A stretch of DNA of 20,708 nt from an uncultured Oscillibacter sp. (GTDB lineage: Bacteria; Bacillota; Clostridia; Oscillospirales; Oscillospiraceae), in contig CAJUBX010000039.1 in the NCBI GenBank assembly GCA_910585165.1, forward strand, positions 1-20,708, given 5' to 3'. The notes below the pieces were generated by a model. The model had not been told where the DNA came from. It saw only the letters and a list, made by a program, of their open reading frames with translations, and did not search any database. The translations under genes were made by a program, and so were the position numbers. Below are positions 6,312 to 14,181 of the stretch, piece after piece. Position 1 is the first letter of the stretch; the number at the start of each line of letters is the position of its first letter.

Positions 6312-7115
6312 TTAAGACTCCTCATCTTTTGCGGACTTCCAGAGCTTTACCAGCTCCGCCTCCCCATACTCGCCGAGGGGCTTGTCCGCCATGGCCTCCA
6401 CTCGGCGAAAGCGCCTGTCGAACTTGTCGCAGGCCCGGTGGAGGGCGTCTTCCGGGTCCACGCCGGACATCTGGGCCACCTTGGCGGCGATAAAGAGCAG
6501 GTCGCCCAGCTCCTCCCGGACGCCGTGGGGCGCGTCCGCCGCTTCTCCGGCCTCCAGCGCCTCCCGCAGCTCCCGGACCTCCTCCTCCAGCTTTCCCAGG
6601 GCGCTGAGAGCGCTGGACCAGTCGAAGCCCGCCTTGGCGGTCTTGCCGGCAATCTTCTCCGCCCGCCAGAGGGCGGGCAGGGTGTGGGGCACCGCCTCGA
6701 TGGCGTCGGCGGTGGTGGACTGGGACTTTTCCTTTCGCTTCAGCGCCTCCCAGTTCACCAGAACTTCTTCGCTGCCCTTTACCTCCGCCGTTCCAAAAAC
6801 GTGGGGGTGGCGGTATACCAGCTTCTGCGCCACGCCGTCGACAACGTCGTCCATCGTGAAGCGGCCCCGCTCCGCCTCAATCTGCGCGTGAAAGGCCGCC
6901 TGCATCAGCACGTCGCCCAGCTCCTCGCACATACCCGCCGGATCATCCCGGTCAATGGCGTCCAGAGCCTCATAGGTCTCCTCTAGAAAATTCCGGCGGA
7001 TGGAGCCGTGGGTCTGTTCCGCATCCCAGGGACAGCCCCCGGGTGCCCGGAGCAGACGCATAATTTCCAGGAAATCCTCCCAGCCATAACGGCGCTTACA
7101 TTGAAAATCTACCAT
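6312..7115 (-). CDS. mazG: Nucleoside triphosphate pyrophosphohydrolase MazG
   Basis: MazG hydrolyses NTPs to NMP and pyrophosphate, cleaning up damaged or surplus nucleotides; in E. coli it is linked to lowering (p)ppGpp. The 267-residue protein has two tandem MazG domains. The first carries GGCPWDAEQTH and the metal-binding pair EETYE (45-49) and EELGD (64-68). The second carries EEEVREL (about 173-179) and another EELGDLLF (about 205-212). Both domains keep their acidic residues. The start at 7115 gives the usual N terminus before the GGCPWD motif, although its ribosome site (AAAGG) is weak. It sits between the flippase-like gene and hup; Bacillus yabN, the MazG homologue, has the same upstream neighbour. 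Confidence 0.95.
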   Translation of the reverse strand: MVDFQCKRRYGWEDFLEIMRLLRAPGGCPWDAEQTHGSIRRNFLEETYEALDAIDRDDPAGMCEELGDVLMQAAFHAQIEAERGRFTMDDVVDGVAQKLVYRHPHVFGTAEVKGSEEVLVNWEALKRKEKSQSTTADAIEAVPHTLPALWRAEKIAGKTAKAGFDWSSALSALGKLEEEVRELREALEAGEAADAPHGVREELGDLLFIAAKVAQMSGVDPEDALHRACDKFDRRFRRVEAMADKPLGEYGEAELVKLWKSAKDEES

Positions 7116-7192
7116 AGATTGCCCGCCTTTGCAAGAAATTTCGCGAAAAAAGTTGAGTCATTTCTGCATCTTTTGCCAATTTTTCGAATTTT

Positions 7193-8803
7193 TTAGCGCA
7201 AATGCAACAGTTTTGCCAATTTTGCTCCATGGGGCACCGTTTTCAGGTCCTCCGCCCGCAAAATGCGCAGAGCGACCACCAAAACCGCGTAAACGATTAC
7301 TCCCGCCAGAATGCCGCACAACGTGGCGGCGGCATTGGCCCCGTAGGCCGAATGGCCCGACAACGCGCGGCTTACAAACCCGTGAACCGCCCAGGCCGCT
7401 CCGCCCATCAAGACGGAAGCAATCACCGGTTTGACGAATATCGCAAGATAGCGGGGTTTCTCCGGGGAGTACTTCCAAACGAAGAACAGGTTCAGACCCG
7501 CGATGGTCAGATAGCAGCAAAGGGTGGAAACCGGCGCGCCGTGGATGTTGATATCCGGGTTTCCAACCAGGAAGTAATTCATCACAATCTTTACCATGCC
7601 CCCGGCGATCACCGTGAAGACCGGCAGCTGCACTTTGCCGTAGGTCTGCAAAATGGCGTTGGTCAGGTTCATGAGGCAGACGAAGATGCACGCCAGGCCC
7701 AGAATCTGGAGATGGGGGCCCGCCGCCAGGGCGGCCTCCGGCTGGGCCGGAAGCACCAGGCGCATAATGGGCGTGGACAGCACGCTGAGCCCCACGCCGC
7801 AGGGCAGGGCCAGAATGGCGATGAGCCGGAAAGCGGAGGAGATAATCCGGTCCACCTCCCGGTGGTCCCTTCGGGCCAGAGCCGCCGCCGCCACGGGAAT
7901 CAGGCTCATCGTCACCGGGAAGACGAACGCGGGCGGCAGGTTCAGCATATCCATGGCATAGCCGTAAGAGCCCTTCAGGGACGCGGCGGCCCTCTCCGTC
8001 AGGCCCAGACCGCTTTGCAGCCGCCCCATGACAATGGAGGTATCCACCAGAGTGATGACGCTCATGGCGGAATTGCTCAGCGTAATGGGGATGCCGATGG
8101 CCAGGATGCGGAGCGCCAGGGTTCCCCGTCCGGCGGGAACGTCCAGCGCTTCCCCCGGGGAGCGGTGGGTCAGCAAATAACTGCTCACGAAAACCATGGA
8201 CAGCACCGTCCCGATGGTAACGCCCAGAATGGCTCCCGCCGCCACAAGCTCCTGCCCCATGCCCGCCTGGAAAATATACCAGGCCAGCGCCAGGCCGATG
8301 CCCAGCTTGCTCAGGGCCTCCAGCACCTGGGACACGGCGGTGGGCGTCATGTTCCCCTGCCCTTGGGTATAGCCCCGCATGCAGGAGAGAAGACATACGC
8401 AGAACACCGCCGGGGACAACGCGCGGATTGCCCAATAGGCGCTCTCATTGTGAAGCCGGGCGGCCACCCAGTCCGTGCCGAAGAACATGAGGGCAAAACC
8501 CGCCAGACCCAGGGCGAAGAAAATCCAGATGGCGGTGCTGAACAGCCGCCGCTTCTCGTTCTCCCGGCCCCGGGCCTGGGCCTCGGACACCAGCTTGGAA
8601 AGGGCCAGGGGCAGGCCCGCCGTGGAGATGGAGAGCAGAACGTTATAAATCTGGTAGGCGGAGTCAAAATAGGTTTTTCCCTCCTCGCCCAAAATGTTGT
8701 TCAGAGGGATTTTGTAGAAAAAGCCGATGGCTTTTACGATCACTACCGCAGAGGCCAGAATGGCCGCGCCGCCCAGAAAGGATTGTTTTTTCTTAGTCGA
8801 CAT
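7193..8803 (-). CDS. Polysaccharide/lipid flippase of the MOP superfamily (SpoVB/YabM/MurJ-like)
   Basis: This 536-residue integral membrane protein has about 14 hydrophobic segments spread along its length and no soluble domain. The start, with FLGGAAILASAVVIVKAIGF, then FYKIPLNNILG and AYQIYNVLLSISTAGLPLALSKLVSE, is typical of SpoVB, YabM and YtgP (MurJ) proteins. These export lipid-linked cell wall precursors, in SpoVB's case during spore cortex synthesis. Position before mazG matches Bacillus yabM, but sequence alone does not separate YabM from SpoVB, so I give no symbol. A GAGGTAAG site lies about 10 bases before the ATG. The upstream gap holds repeated sequence, listed separately. Any of these orthologues would move lipid II or a related lipid-linked saccharide. 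Confidence 0.88.
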   Translation of the reverse strand: MSTKKKQSFLGGAAILASAVVIVKAIGFFYKIPLNNILGEEGKTYFDSAYQIYNVLLSISTAGLPLALSKLVSEAQARGRENEKRRLFSTAIWIFFALGLAGFALMFFGTDWVAARLHNESAYWAIRALSPAVFCVCLLSCMRGYTQGQGNMTPTAVSQVLEALSKLGIGLALAWYIFQAGMGQELVAAGAILGVTIGTVLSMVFVSSYLLTHRSPGEALDVPAGRGTLALRILAIGIPITLSNSAMSVITLVDTSIVMGRLQSGLGLTERAAASLKGSYGYAMDMLNLPPAFVFPVTMSLIPVAAAALARRDHREVDRIISSAFRLIAILALPCGVGLSVLSTPIMRLVLPAQPEAALAAGPHLQILGLACIFVCLMNLTNAILQTYGKVQLPVFTVIAGGMVKIVMNYFLVGNPDINIHGAPVSTLCCYLTIAGLNLFFVWKYSPEKPRYLAIFVKPVIASVLMGGAAWAVHGFVSRALSGHSAYGANAAATLCGILAGVIVYAVLVVALRILRAEDLKTVPHGAKLAKLLHLR

Positions 8804-8836
8804 GGAAAGCTTACCTCGAATACTTCAAAAAATGCG

Positions 8837-8898
8837 CGGACGCCCATTGTCCGTGAGGGGCGGGCCCCATTGTCCACTTTATGGGACCAGGGCCCGCC
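8837..8898. repeat. Inverted and direct repeats between punA and the flippase gene
   Basis: GGCGGGCCC (8859-8867) and GGGCCCGCC (8890-8898) form a perfect 9-bp inverted repeat with a 22-base loop. CCCATTGTCC occurs twice, at 8843-8852 and 8866-8875, 23 bases apart. A short hairpin (CGGAC/GTCCG) followed by six T residues on the minus strand lies at its left end. It may weaken transcription from punA into the flippase gene; no full U-tract follows the larger stem. Confidence 0.5.
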
Positions 8899-8937
8899 TT
8901 AGACCTGATTTCCTCCGGCGCCCGTCCGCTCAAGCCG

Positions 8938-9765
8938 TTACAGCCGCTCCAGGCAGCCCTTCACCAGGGCGGTGAACTTGGGGCCCGCGGCCTCCCCCGC
9001 CGCGATGACCTCGTCGCCGGAGAGGGGCTGTTCCAGCACCCCCGCCGCCATGTTGGTGCACAGGGTGAAGCCCAGCACCTCCATGCCGCAGTGGGCGGCG
9101 GTAATGGCCTCCGGCACCGTGGACATGCCCACGGCGTCCGCGCCCAGCAGCCGGGCCGCCTTCACCTCCGCCGGGGTCTCGTACTGGGGGCCGGGGAAGA
9201 ACATGTAAACGCCCTCCTTCAAATCCAGGCCCTGGGCCTTGGCCGCGTCCCGGGCCTTCTGCCGGAGGGCGGGCGTATAGACATGGCTCATATCCGGGAA
9301 GCGGGGGCCCAGCTCCTCAATGTTGGGCCCGCAGAGGGGGCTGACCCCAAAGAGCTTGATGTGGTCCGTGATAAGCATGATGTCCCCGGCGGAAAAAGCG
9401 GTGTTCACCGCCCCGGCGGCGTTTGTCACCACCAGGGTCTCGACCCCCAGCAGCCGGGCCGCCCGGACGGGATAGCCCGCGTCGGCGAAGGACCAGCCCT
9501 CGTAGGTGTGGAGGCGGCCCTGCATAACGGCCACGTCCTTCCCCGCCAGCTTCCCGAACAGGAACCGGCCCTTGTGTCCGGGGGCGGTGGAGTGCTTCAT
9601 ATGGGGCACCTCCGAATAGGGCACGGCAATGGGATTTTCCACCTCGTCCGCCAGGGCCCCCAGGCCGGAGCCCAGAATCAGCAGCACGCTTGGCTGAAAG
9701 CCGTTCAGCTTTTCCCGGAGGGCCCGGGCGCTGGCCTGATACTGTTCATACGTATAGAATTCCAT
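8938..9765 (-). CDS. punA: Purine nucleoside phosphorylase (trimeric, PNP I type)
   Basis: This enzyme splits inosine, guanosine and related nucleosides with phosphate into the free base and ribose-1-phosphate for purine salvage. The 275-residue protein has the phosphate-binding LILGSGLG (30-36). It also has the family signature around MQGRLHTYEGW, the purine-site TNAAGAVN, and the GPQYETPAE and GMSTVPE segments. The length fits the trimeric class, unlike hexameric DeoD (about 235). The ATG at 9765 has a strong GAGGAGGT site 5-6 bases upstream; a longer frame to 9825 runs into the preceding gene. It follows the zinc-ribbon gene by 16 bases and is probably in the same transcript. Confidence 0.95.
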   Translation of the reverse strand: MEFYTYEQYQASARALREKLNGFQPSVLLILGSGLGALADEVENPIAVPYSEVPHMKHSTAPGHKGRFLFGKLAGKDVAVMQGRLHTYEGWSFADAGYPVRAARLLGVETLVVTNAAGAVNTAFSAGDIMLITDHIKLFGVSPLCGPNIEELGPRFPDMSHVYTPALRQKARDAAKAQGLDLKEGVYMFFPGPQYETPAEVKAARLLGADAVGMSTVPEAITAAHCGMEVLGFTLCTNMAAGVLEQPLSGDEVIAAGEAAGPKFTALVKGCLERL

Positions 9766-9781
9766 GTTTGACCTCCTCCGT

Positions 9782-10183
9782 TCAGTCCAGTTTCCCGCCG
9801 CAGGAGCGGCAGAAGCGGTCCCCATCCTGCACCGCTCCGCCGCAGGCGGGACACGCCGCGCCCTCCGGCTTCCGGCCCAGGGTATCGTTCAGCTCCGAAA
9901 GGCGGGCTTTCAGATCGTCGATCTCCCGGAGCTTTTCCAGCAGCTCCTCCGACTCCGTGGGATTGCCGGTGTGGGTGGCGTAGACCATCTCCCCGGCTTC
10001 CATCAGCCTCTCGTCCATCTCGCCTTCCACCCGGGCGGCCTGGCAGCGCAGGCGCACGGCCTCCGCCGCCTTCTCCGCCCCCTCGCAGGCCAGGCCCAGA
10101 GTCCCCAGCGCCAGGGTTCCCGCCGCCTCCGCGCCGGCGCGGAGGGTGTCCAGCAGCTCGTACAGCTTCTCCTTTTTGCTCAT
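9782..10183 (-). CDS. Small zinc-ribbon protein of unknown function
   Basis: I do not recognise a named family beyond the zinc ribbon. The 133-residue protein is mostly helical and charged (residues 1-105), with likely coiled coil around residues 78-102. Its C terminus is a two-knuckle zinc ribbon: Cys111, Cys114, Cys125 and Cys128 in CPACGG and FCRSCGG. There is no signal peptide or clear membrane helix, so it is probably cytoplasmic. An AAAGGAG site 8 bases upstream and spacings of 24 and 16 bases to its neighbours place it in the kinase-punA transcript. An adaptor or regulator of a neighbour is possible but unproven. Confidence 0.8.
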   Translation of the reverse strand: MSKKEKLYELLDTLRAGAEAAGTLALGTLGLACEGAEKAAEAVRLRCQAARVEGEMDERLMEAGEMVYATHTGNPTESEELLEKLREIDDLKARLSELNDTLGRKPEGAACPACGGAVQDGDRFCRSCGGKLD

Positions 10184-10207
10184 GATACCGCTCCTTTCGT
10201 CTTCCGT

Positions 10208-11140
10208 TTAATGGTTGTCATAGGGGCTTCCGCCGATAAACTCCCGGGACAGGGATTTGGCGGAGATATACTTCTCGTCCAGAGGTTCAATTTTTTCAAG
10301 GCCCCGGAGGATATCCTCCGCCACCTTGTACTTCCCCCTGGGAATCCCCTCCAGCAGCGGCGTCACAAAGGGCTTCAGTACGCTGGCGCTGAGGGCCAGG
10401 GAGGAGTCGAACATGAGGTCGGCGTTTTCCTTGTAAGGGGAGATGTACAGCCGCTCTCCCCGGCGGACGTTCTCCCACAGCTTCAGGGTAAAATCCGCGT
10501 CGCTGCCCCGGAACTTGAAGTCCCGGACGATGCGGCGGCAGAGGCGGATCCAGGACTTGTCGAAGACCATGGCCCCGTCCTCGTCCCGGATATCGCTCCG
10601 GGCGGCGATATAGAGCTTGAAGGCCCGGGGATTCCTGCCCACGATGATGTCGTTCAGGGCGTGGATGCCCTCGAAAATCACCATCTCGTCCTTCCCCAGG
10701 CGCATGGGCCGGGCAAAGGTGTCCGAGCGCATCTGCCGGGCAAACTCATATTTGGGAACGTGAATCAGCTCCCCCCGGTCCAGCATGGCGAAATGCTGGC
10801 TCAGAAGGCCGATGTCCAGAAAGAAGGGGGACTCGTAGTCCACGGCCCCCTCCCGGTTCCGGGGGGCGGTGTCCGGGTCGAAGGTCTTGAAATAGTCGTC
10901 CAGAGAGACGGTGTGGGTCTCGATTCCCATCTCCTCCAGCTTCTCCTCAATTTTCAGCGCGGTGGTGGTTTTCCCGGAGCCGGAGGGGCCGGAGAGGAGG
11001 ATGATATGGGACTGCGCCCGGTGGTCCGCGATTTTCCGGGCGGCGGCCTCCACCTTCTTCGCGAAAGCCTCGTCGCACTCCCGGGCAAACGCGGCGGGGT
11101 CTTCCCGGACGGCCTCGTTGATCTGCTTCAGGGAATACAT
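10208..11140 (-). CDS. Uridine kinase-like nucleoside kinase (P-loop)
   Basis: This belongs to the phosphoribulokinase/uridine kinase superfamily, which phosphorylates nucleosides using ATP or GTP. The 310-residue protein has an N-terminal helical stretch and then Walker A GPSGSGKTT (51-59). The downstream SLDDYF and IFEGIHALND segments correspond to the Walker B and lid regions of uridine kinases. Many clostridial relatives carry an extra N-terminal TGS-like domain of about 200 residues; this one lacks it. The ATG at 11140 has AGGAG 8 bases upstream, while a longer frame to 11170 overlaps hemZ. It lies 19 bases after hemZ. With punA two genes on, a role in nucleoside salvage is likely, but the exact substrate is not visible. 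Confidence 0.87.
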   Translation of the reverse strand: MYSLKQINEAVREDPAAFARECDEAFAKKVEAAARKIADHRAQSHIILLSGPSGSGKTTTALKIEEKLEEMGIETHTVSLDDYFKTFDPDTAPRNREGAVDYESPFFLDIGLLSQHFAMLDRGELIHVPKYEFARQMRSDTFARPMRLGKDEMVIFEGIHALNDIIVGRNPRAFKLYIAARSDIRDEDGAMVFDKSWIRLCRRIVRDFKFRGSDADFTLKLWENVRRGERLYISPYKENADLMFDSSLALSASVLKPFVTPLLEGIPRGKYKVAEDILRGLEKIEPLDEKYISAKSLSREFIGGSPYDNH

Positions 11141-11159
11141 AGGTTCGGCTCCTTTCCGT

Positions 11160-12632
11160 TCATCTTGCATAGAAGGCGGCGAAGTCCGCCTGGTTGGACA
11201 GGGCCTTTTCGGGGCGCTCCGTGTACTCCTTTGGGAACTTGGGGTTGAAGCGCCGCCGGATCAGCCGCCGGGCCGGGTCCACCATTTTTGTGGACCCGCC
11301 CGCGCCGAAGGAGAGAATGGAGCACAGCTCCGACATGATATAGATGTTATAGAGGCACTCCCCGCCGGGACGGGTCCAGCCCACGTTTTCAAAGCTGCCG
11401 GACATATATTTCTGCCGGTAGAGGTAATAGGGCGCGTACCCCGCCCGCCGCAGGGTGGGCTCCGCGTAATCCAGCATCGCCTCCACCGCCCCGGGACCGG
11501 GAATGGACAATCCCTCCAGCAGGATGCGGCTTCCCTTTTTCAGCGCCAGGGTGTGAACGGTGACATTGTCCGTGCCGAATTGGAGGCAGCGGTCCAAAGA
11601 CCGTTGGAAACCCTCCGGGCTGTCCTCCGGCAGTCCCGCGATGAGGTCCATATTCACATGGGGAAAGCCGCACTTTGCCGCCAGGTCCATAGCGCTTTCA
11701 ATGTCCCCGGGGCTGTGGCGGCGGCCGATGGCCCGGAGCACGTTCTCCTCCATGGTCTGGGGATTCACGGAGATGCGGTGAACGCCCCGGGCATTCAAAA
11801 CCGCCAGCTTCTCCGCCGTGATGGTGTCGGGCCGTCCCGCCTCCACGGTGATCTCCCCGCAGCCGTCCAGGGCGGGGCCGAAGGCGCTTTCAAACGCCGC
11901 CAGCACCCGGTCCAGCTGGGGAGCGCTCAGCGTGGTGGGCGTGCCCCCGCCCATATACATGGCGCGGACATGGAGCCCCGCCTCCCGAACCATGCGGCCC
12001 CCGGCCTCGATCTCCTTGACCAGCGCCTCCACATAGGGCTCCACTAGGGAAAAGCTCCTCTCCACCGACTGGCTGACAAAGGAACAGTAGGCGCAGCGGG
12101 TGGGGCAGAAGGGAATTCCGATATAGACGGCGATATCCCGGGGGCCCAGGGCCTTGGCCGCCTCAAAGGCCGCCGTCCCCGTTTCCAGGGCCAGGGCGGC
12201 CCGGCGGGGGGTAACGAAATAGGCCCCCTCCAGCAGTTTCCGGGCCTCCGCAGGCGTTTTGCCCTCCGCCAGGGCCTCCGTCGCCAGCTTGTCGGGCCGG
12301 ACCCCGGTGAGCATGCCCCAGGGGGGCGTGTTCCCGGTCAGGGCCCGGTATGCCTGGAAAAAGCAAGTTCCAATGGCGTGCCGCCGCTGGCCCTCCTGTT
12401 CATAATCCGTGCCGGAGAGGGCCGACGTGTGAAAGGCCGTGGTTTTCTCCCCGCCGCGGCAGAGGTCCACCGCCGCCAGCAGCCTCCCCTCCTCCTCCCG
12501 GCAGGAGACCACCGCCCAGTTTTCATCTCCGGGTCCAATGGGTTCATAGACGGGAAGCTCCCCGGGAAACAGGTTCAGAAGGCTCTGCTCCACGGTGTAG
12601 CGCTCGTCATGGCCGTGAAATTCCAGCTTCAT
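11160..12632 (-). CDS. hemZ: Coproporphyrinogen dehydrogenase-like radical SAM protein HemZ
   Basis: HemZ is a HemN-related radical SAM protein. Bacillus HemZ has been linked to anaerobic coproporphyrinogen oxidation, though several relatives act as haem chaperones. The 490-residue protein has a poorly conserved N-terminal domain (about 1-160). The iron-sulphur motif CPTRCAYC follows (Cys176, Cys180, Cys183), then the glycine motif MYMGGGTPTTL (about 220-230) and the HemN-like NMDLIAGLPEDS. I see no other haem genes here, so the physiological role is uncertain. Its start overlaps the end of the metallo-hydrolase gene by 4 bases (ATGA), so translation is coupled. A GGGAGA site precedes the ATG. 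The dtd-hydrolase-hemZ order is common in Clostridia. Confidence 0.92.
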   Translation of the reverse strand: MKLEFHGHDERYTVEQSLLNLFPGELPVYEPIGPGDENWAVVSCREEEGRLLAAVDLCRGGEKTTAFHTSALSGTDYEQEGQRRHAIGTCFFQAYRALTGNTPPWGMLTGVRPDKLATEALAEGKTPAEARKLLEGAYFVTPRRAALALETGTAAFEAAKALGPRDIAVYIGIPFCPTRCAYCSFVSQSVERSFSLVEPYVEALVKEIEAGGRMVREAGLHVRAMYMGGGTPTTLSAPQLDRVLAAFESAFGPALDGCGEITVEAGRPDTITAEKLAVLNARGVHRISVNPQTMEENVLRAIGRRHSPGDIESAMDLAAKCGFPHVNMDLIAGLPEDSPEGFQRSLDRCLQFGTDNVTVHTLALKKGSRILLEGLSIPGPGAVEAMLDYAEPTLRRAGYAPYYLYRQKYMSGSFENVGWTRPGGECLYNIYIMSELCSILSFGAGGSTKMVDPARRLIRRRFNPKFPKEYTERPEKALSNQADFAAFYAR

Positions 12633-13240
12633 GGCGTCTCCCGCAAGGCCTGACGGAGATAAGGATTGTGCCGCCGCTCGGCCTCCAGGGTGCTGGCCTC
12701 CATATGACCGGGCAGTATCTGGAAATCCCCCTCCAGCTCCCCCAGGCGGCGGAGGGAGGCCAGCATTTTAGGCACGCTGCCGCCGGGGAAATCCGTCCGG
12801 CCGCAGGACCCGGCAAAGAGAGTATCCCCGCAAAGCAGCAAATTTCCCCAGCGGAGGGTGACGCTTCCCTCAGAGTGGCCGGGGGTATGGAGGACTTCTA
12901 TGCCCCCGCCGAAGGAAATCCGGTCCCCCTCCCCGTAGAAATTCACGCCGGAAACCTGGGTCCGCAGGGGAAACAGAGCCGTGTCCGCCTCCCGGAAATC
13001 CGCCTCGTGGATATAGAGCGCCGCTTTGGGGAACGCCTCCAGCAGCGCCGCAGCGCCGCCGGTGTGGTCATAGTGTCCATGGGTCAGGAGAATATAGCGG
13101 ACCTCCGCCCCCTCCAGGGCACGGATGATCTCCGGCGCGTCCCCGCCGGGGTCGATCACCGCCGCCTCCCGTCCGGCCTCATCCTCCAGAATATAGCAGT
13201 TGGTGCCTAAGGGGCCCACCTGCATCACTTTCACGTTCAT
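12629..13240 (-). CDS. Metallo-beta-lactamase fold hydrolase, glyoxalase II-like
   Basis: The 203-residue protein is a compact MBL-fold hydrolase with the metal motif THGHYDH (His54, His56, Asp58, His59). A further HTPGHSEGS supplies the next histidine, DTLFAGSCGRTDFPGG the bridging aspartate, and LPGHMEAST the last histidine. This set resembles hydroxyacylglutathione hydrolase and the YqgX/PksB-type thioesterases. The short C terminus lacks the substrate domain of true glyoxalase II, so the substrate is unknown. A GGGGAGGAG site lies about 8 bases before the ATG. It sits in the operon downstream of rel and dtd, as in Bacillus and many Clostridia (yrvJ region aside). Confidence 0.9.
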   Translation of the reverse strand: MNVKVMQVGPLGTNCYILEDEAGREAAVIDPGGDAPEIIRALEGAEVRYILLTHGHYDHTGGAAALLEAFPKAALYIHEADFREADTALFPLRTQVSGVNFYGEGDRISFGGGIEVLHTPGHSEGSVTLRWGNLLLCGDTLFAGSCGRTDFPGGSVPKMLASLRRLGELEGDFQILPGHMEASTLEAERRHNPYLRQALRETP

Positions 13241-13271
13241 TGGAATCTCCTCCCCTCATGGGTCCATGGTC

Positions 13272-13682
13272 TCAGGAATCGCCGGAAAGCAGATCGGACT
13301 GGTCCTCAAAGCCGGTGAAGTCCAGGGGTTTTCCCTGCCACGCCGCCCGGAACATGTCCACGGCCTTTCCGGCCCCGCCGCAGCGCTCCACATAATGCTT
13401 GCCCTTGCCGTCGTTCCAGCCCACACCCACCACGTACTCCCCGGCATGGGGGCCCGCCAGGGCCACGGCGCTTTGAATAAACCAGTAATCCTTCCCCTGC
13501 CTCTGTTCCAGAATCACAAAGCTGTCGTCATGAGGCCCTAGGCCGTCCAGGGCCCGGGCCACGTCTCCCCAGTCAAAGTCCGCCGTGGGAATCCCGTTTG
13601 CCGACAGGGTCCACTTCCAGCCGCTGTGTGGCTGAGCGCCCAGGGGGCGCCCCTTTTGAAAGAAATTCGAAAACAATCCCAT
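13272..13682 (-). CDS. Hypothetical protein, 136 residues
   Basis: I do not recognise this gene with confidence. The protein has no membrane helix or signal peptide and only one cysteine. After a short N-terminal segment (MGLFSNFFQKG) it shows an alternating pattern: DWGDVARALDGL, DSFVILEQ, YWFIQSAVAL, YVVGVGW and KHYVERC. This reads as a small alpha+beta fold with several strands. It loosely recalls small immunity-type or SMI1-like proteins, a weak resemblance only. An AAAGGA site lies about 11 bases before the ATG. It is inserted between dtd and the hydrolase gene (gaps 33 and 31 bases), where most relatives have nothing. The C-terminal DFTGFEDQSDLLSGDS is acidic. Confidence 0.75.
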   Translation of the reverse strand: MGLFSNFFQKGRPLGAQPHSGWKWTLSANGIPTADFDWGDVARALDGLGPHDDSFVILEQRQGKDYWFIQSAVALAGPHAGEYVVGVGWNDGKGKHYVERCGGAGKAVDMFRAAWQGKPLDFTGFEDQSDLLSGDS

Positions 13683-13715
13683 GAAAGCATCCGTCCTTTC
13701 TTTCCGCTTCGTTTG

Positions 13716-14159
13716 TCAGGGCTTCTCCGTATCAAACAAAATGGTTACCGGGCCGTGGTTCTGGGAGTCCACCTCCATCTTCGCGCCGAACTCCCCGTGT
13801 TCCACGGCAAATCCCCGCTCCCGGCAGCGGGCCATGAAAGCTTCGTACAACGGGACGGCCAGGTCCGGCTTCGCCGCGCCGGAGAACCCCGGGCGGCGGG
13901 AGGAGGTATCGGCGAACAGGGTGAACTGGGAAATCACCAGAAGGCTCCCCCCCACCTGCTCCAGGCTCCGGTTCATCTTCTCGTTCTCGTCCTCGAAGAT
14001 GCGGAGGTTGCAGATTTTGTCCGCCAGCTTCACGGCGGTCTCCTCTGTGTCCGCCGGAGCCACCCCCAGAAGAACCAGATAGCCCTCCCCGATTTTTCCC
14101 CGCACCTCGCCCCCGATGGTAACCGAGGCGTGTTTTACGCGGGTGACTACCGCGCGCAT
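13716..14159 (-). CDS. dtd: D-aminoacyl-tRNA deacylase
   Basis: Dtd removes D-amino acids, and glycine mischarged on tRNA-Ala, from tRNA. The 147-residue protein fits the family, with MRAVVTRVKHASVTIGG at the N terminus. Its catalytic motif SQFTLFADTSSRRPGFSGAA lies mid-protein and HGPVTILFDT, the Gly-cisPro region, near the C terminus. I chose the ATG at 14159 since GGAGGG lies 7 bases upstream (14167-14172); a TTG two codons earlier overlaps that site. It follows rel by 22 bases, the same arrangement as in Bacillus and Clostridia. Confidence 0.95.
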   Translation of the reverse strand: MRAVVTRVKHASVTIGGEVRGKIGEGYLVLLGVAPADTEETAVKLADKICNLRIFEDENEKMNRSLEQVGGSLLVISQFTLFADTSSRRPGFSGAAKPDLAVPLYEAFMARCRERGFAVEHGEFGAKMEVDSQNHGPVTILFDTEKP

Positions 14160-14181
14160 AGGCAATCCCTCCTTTTCTACG

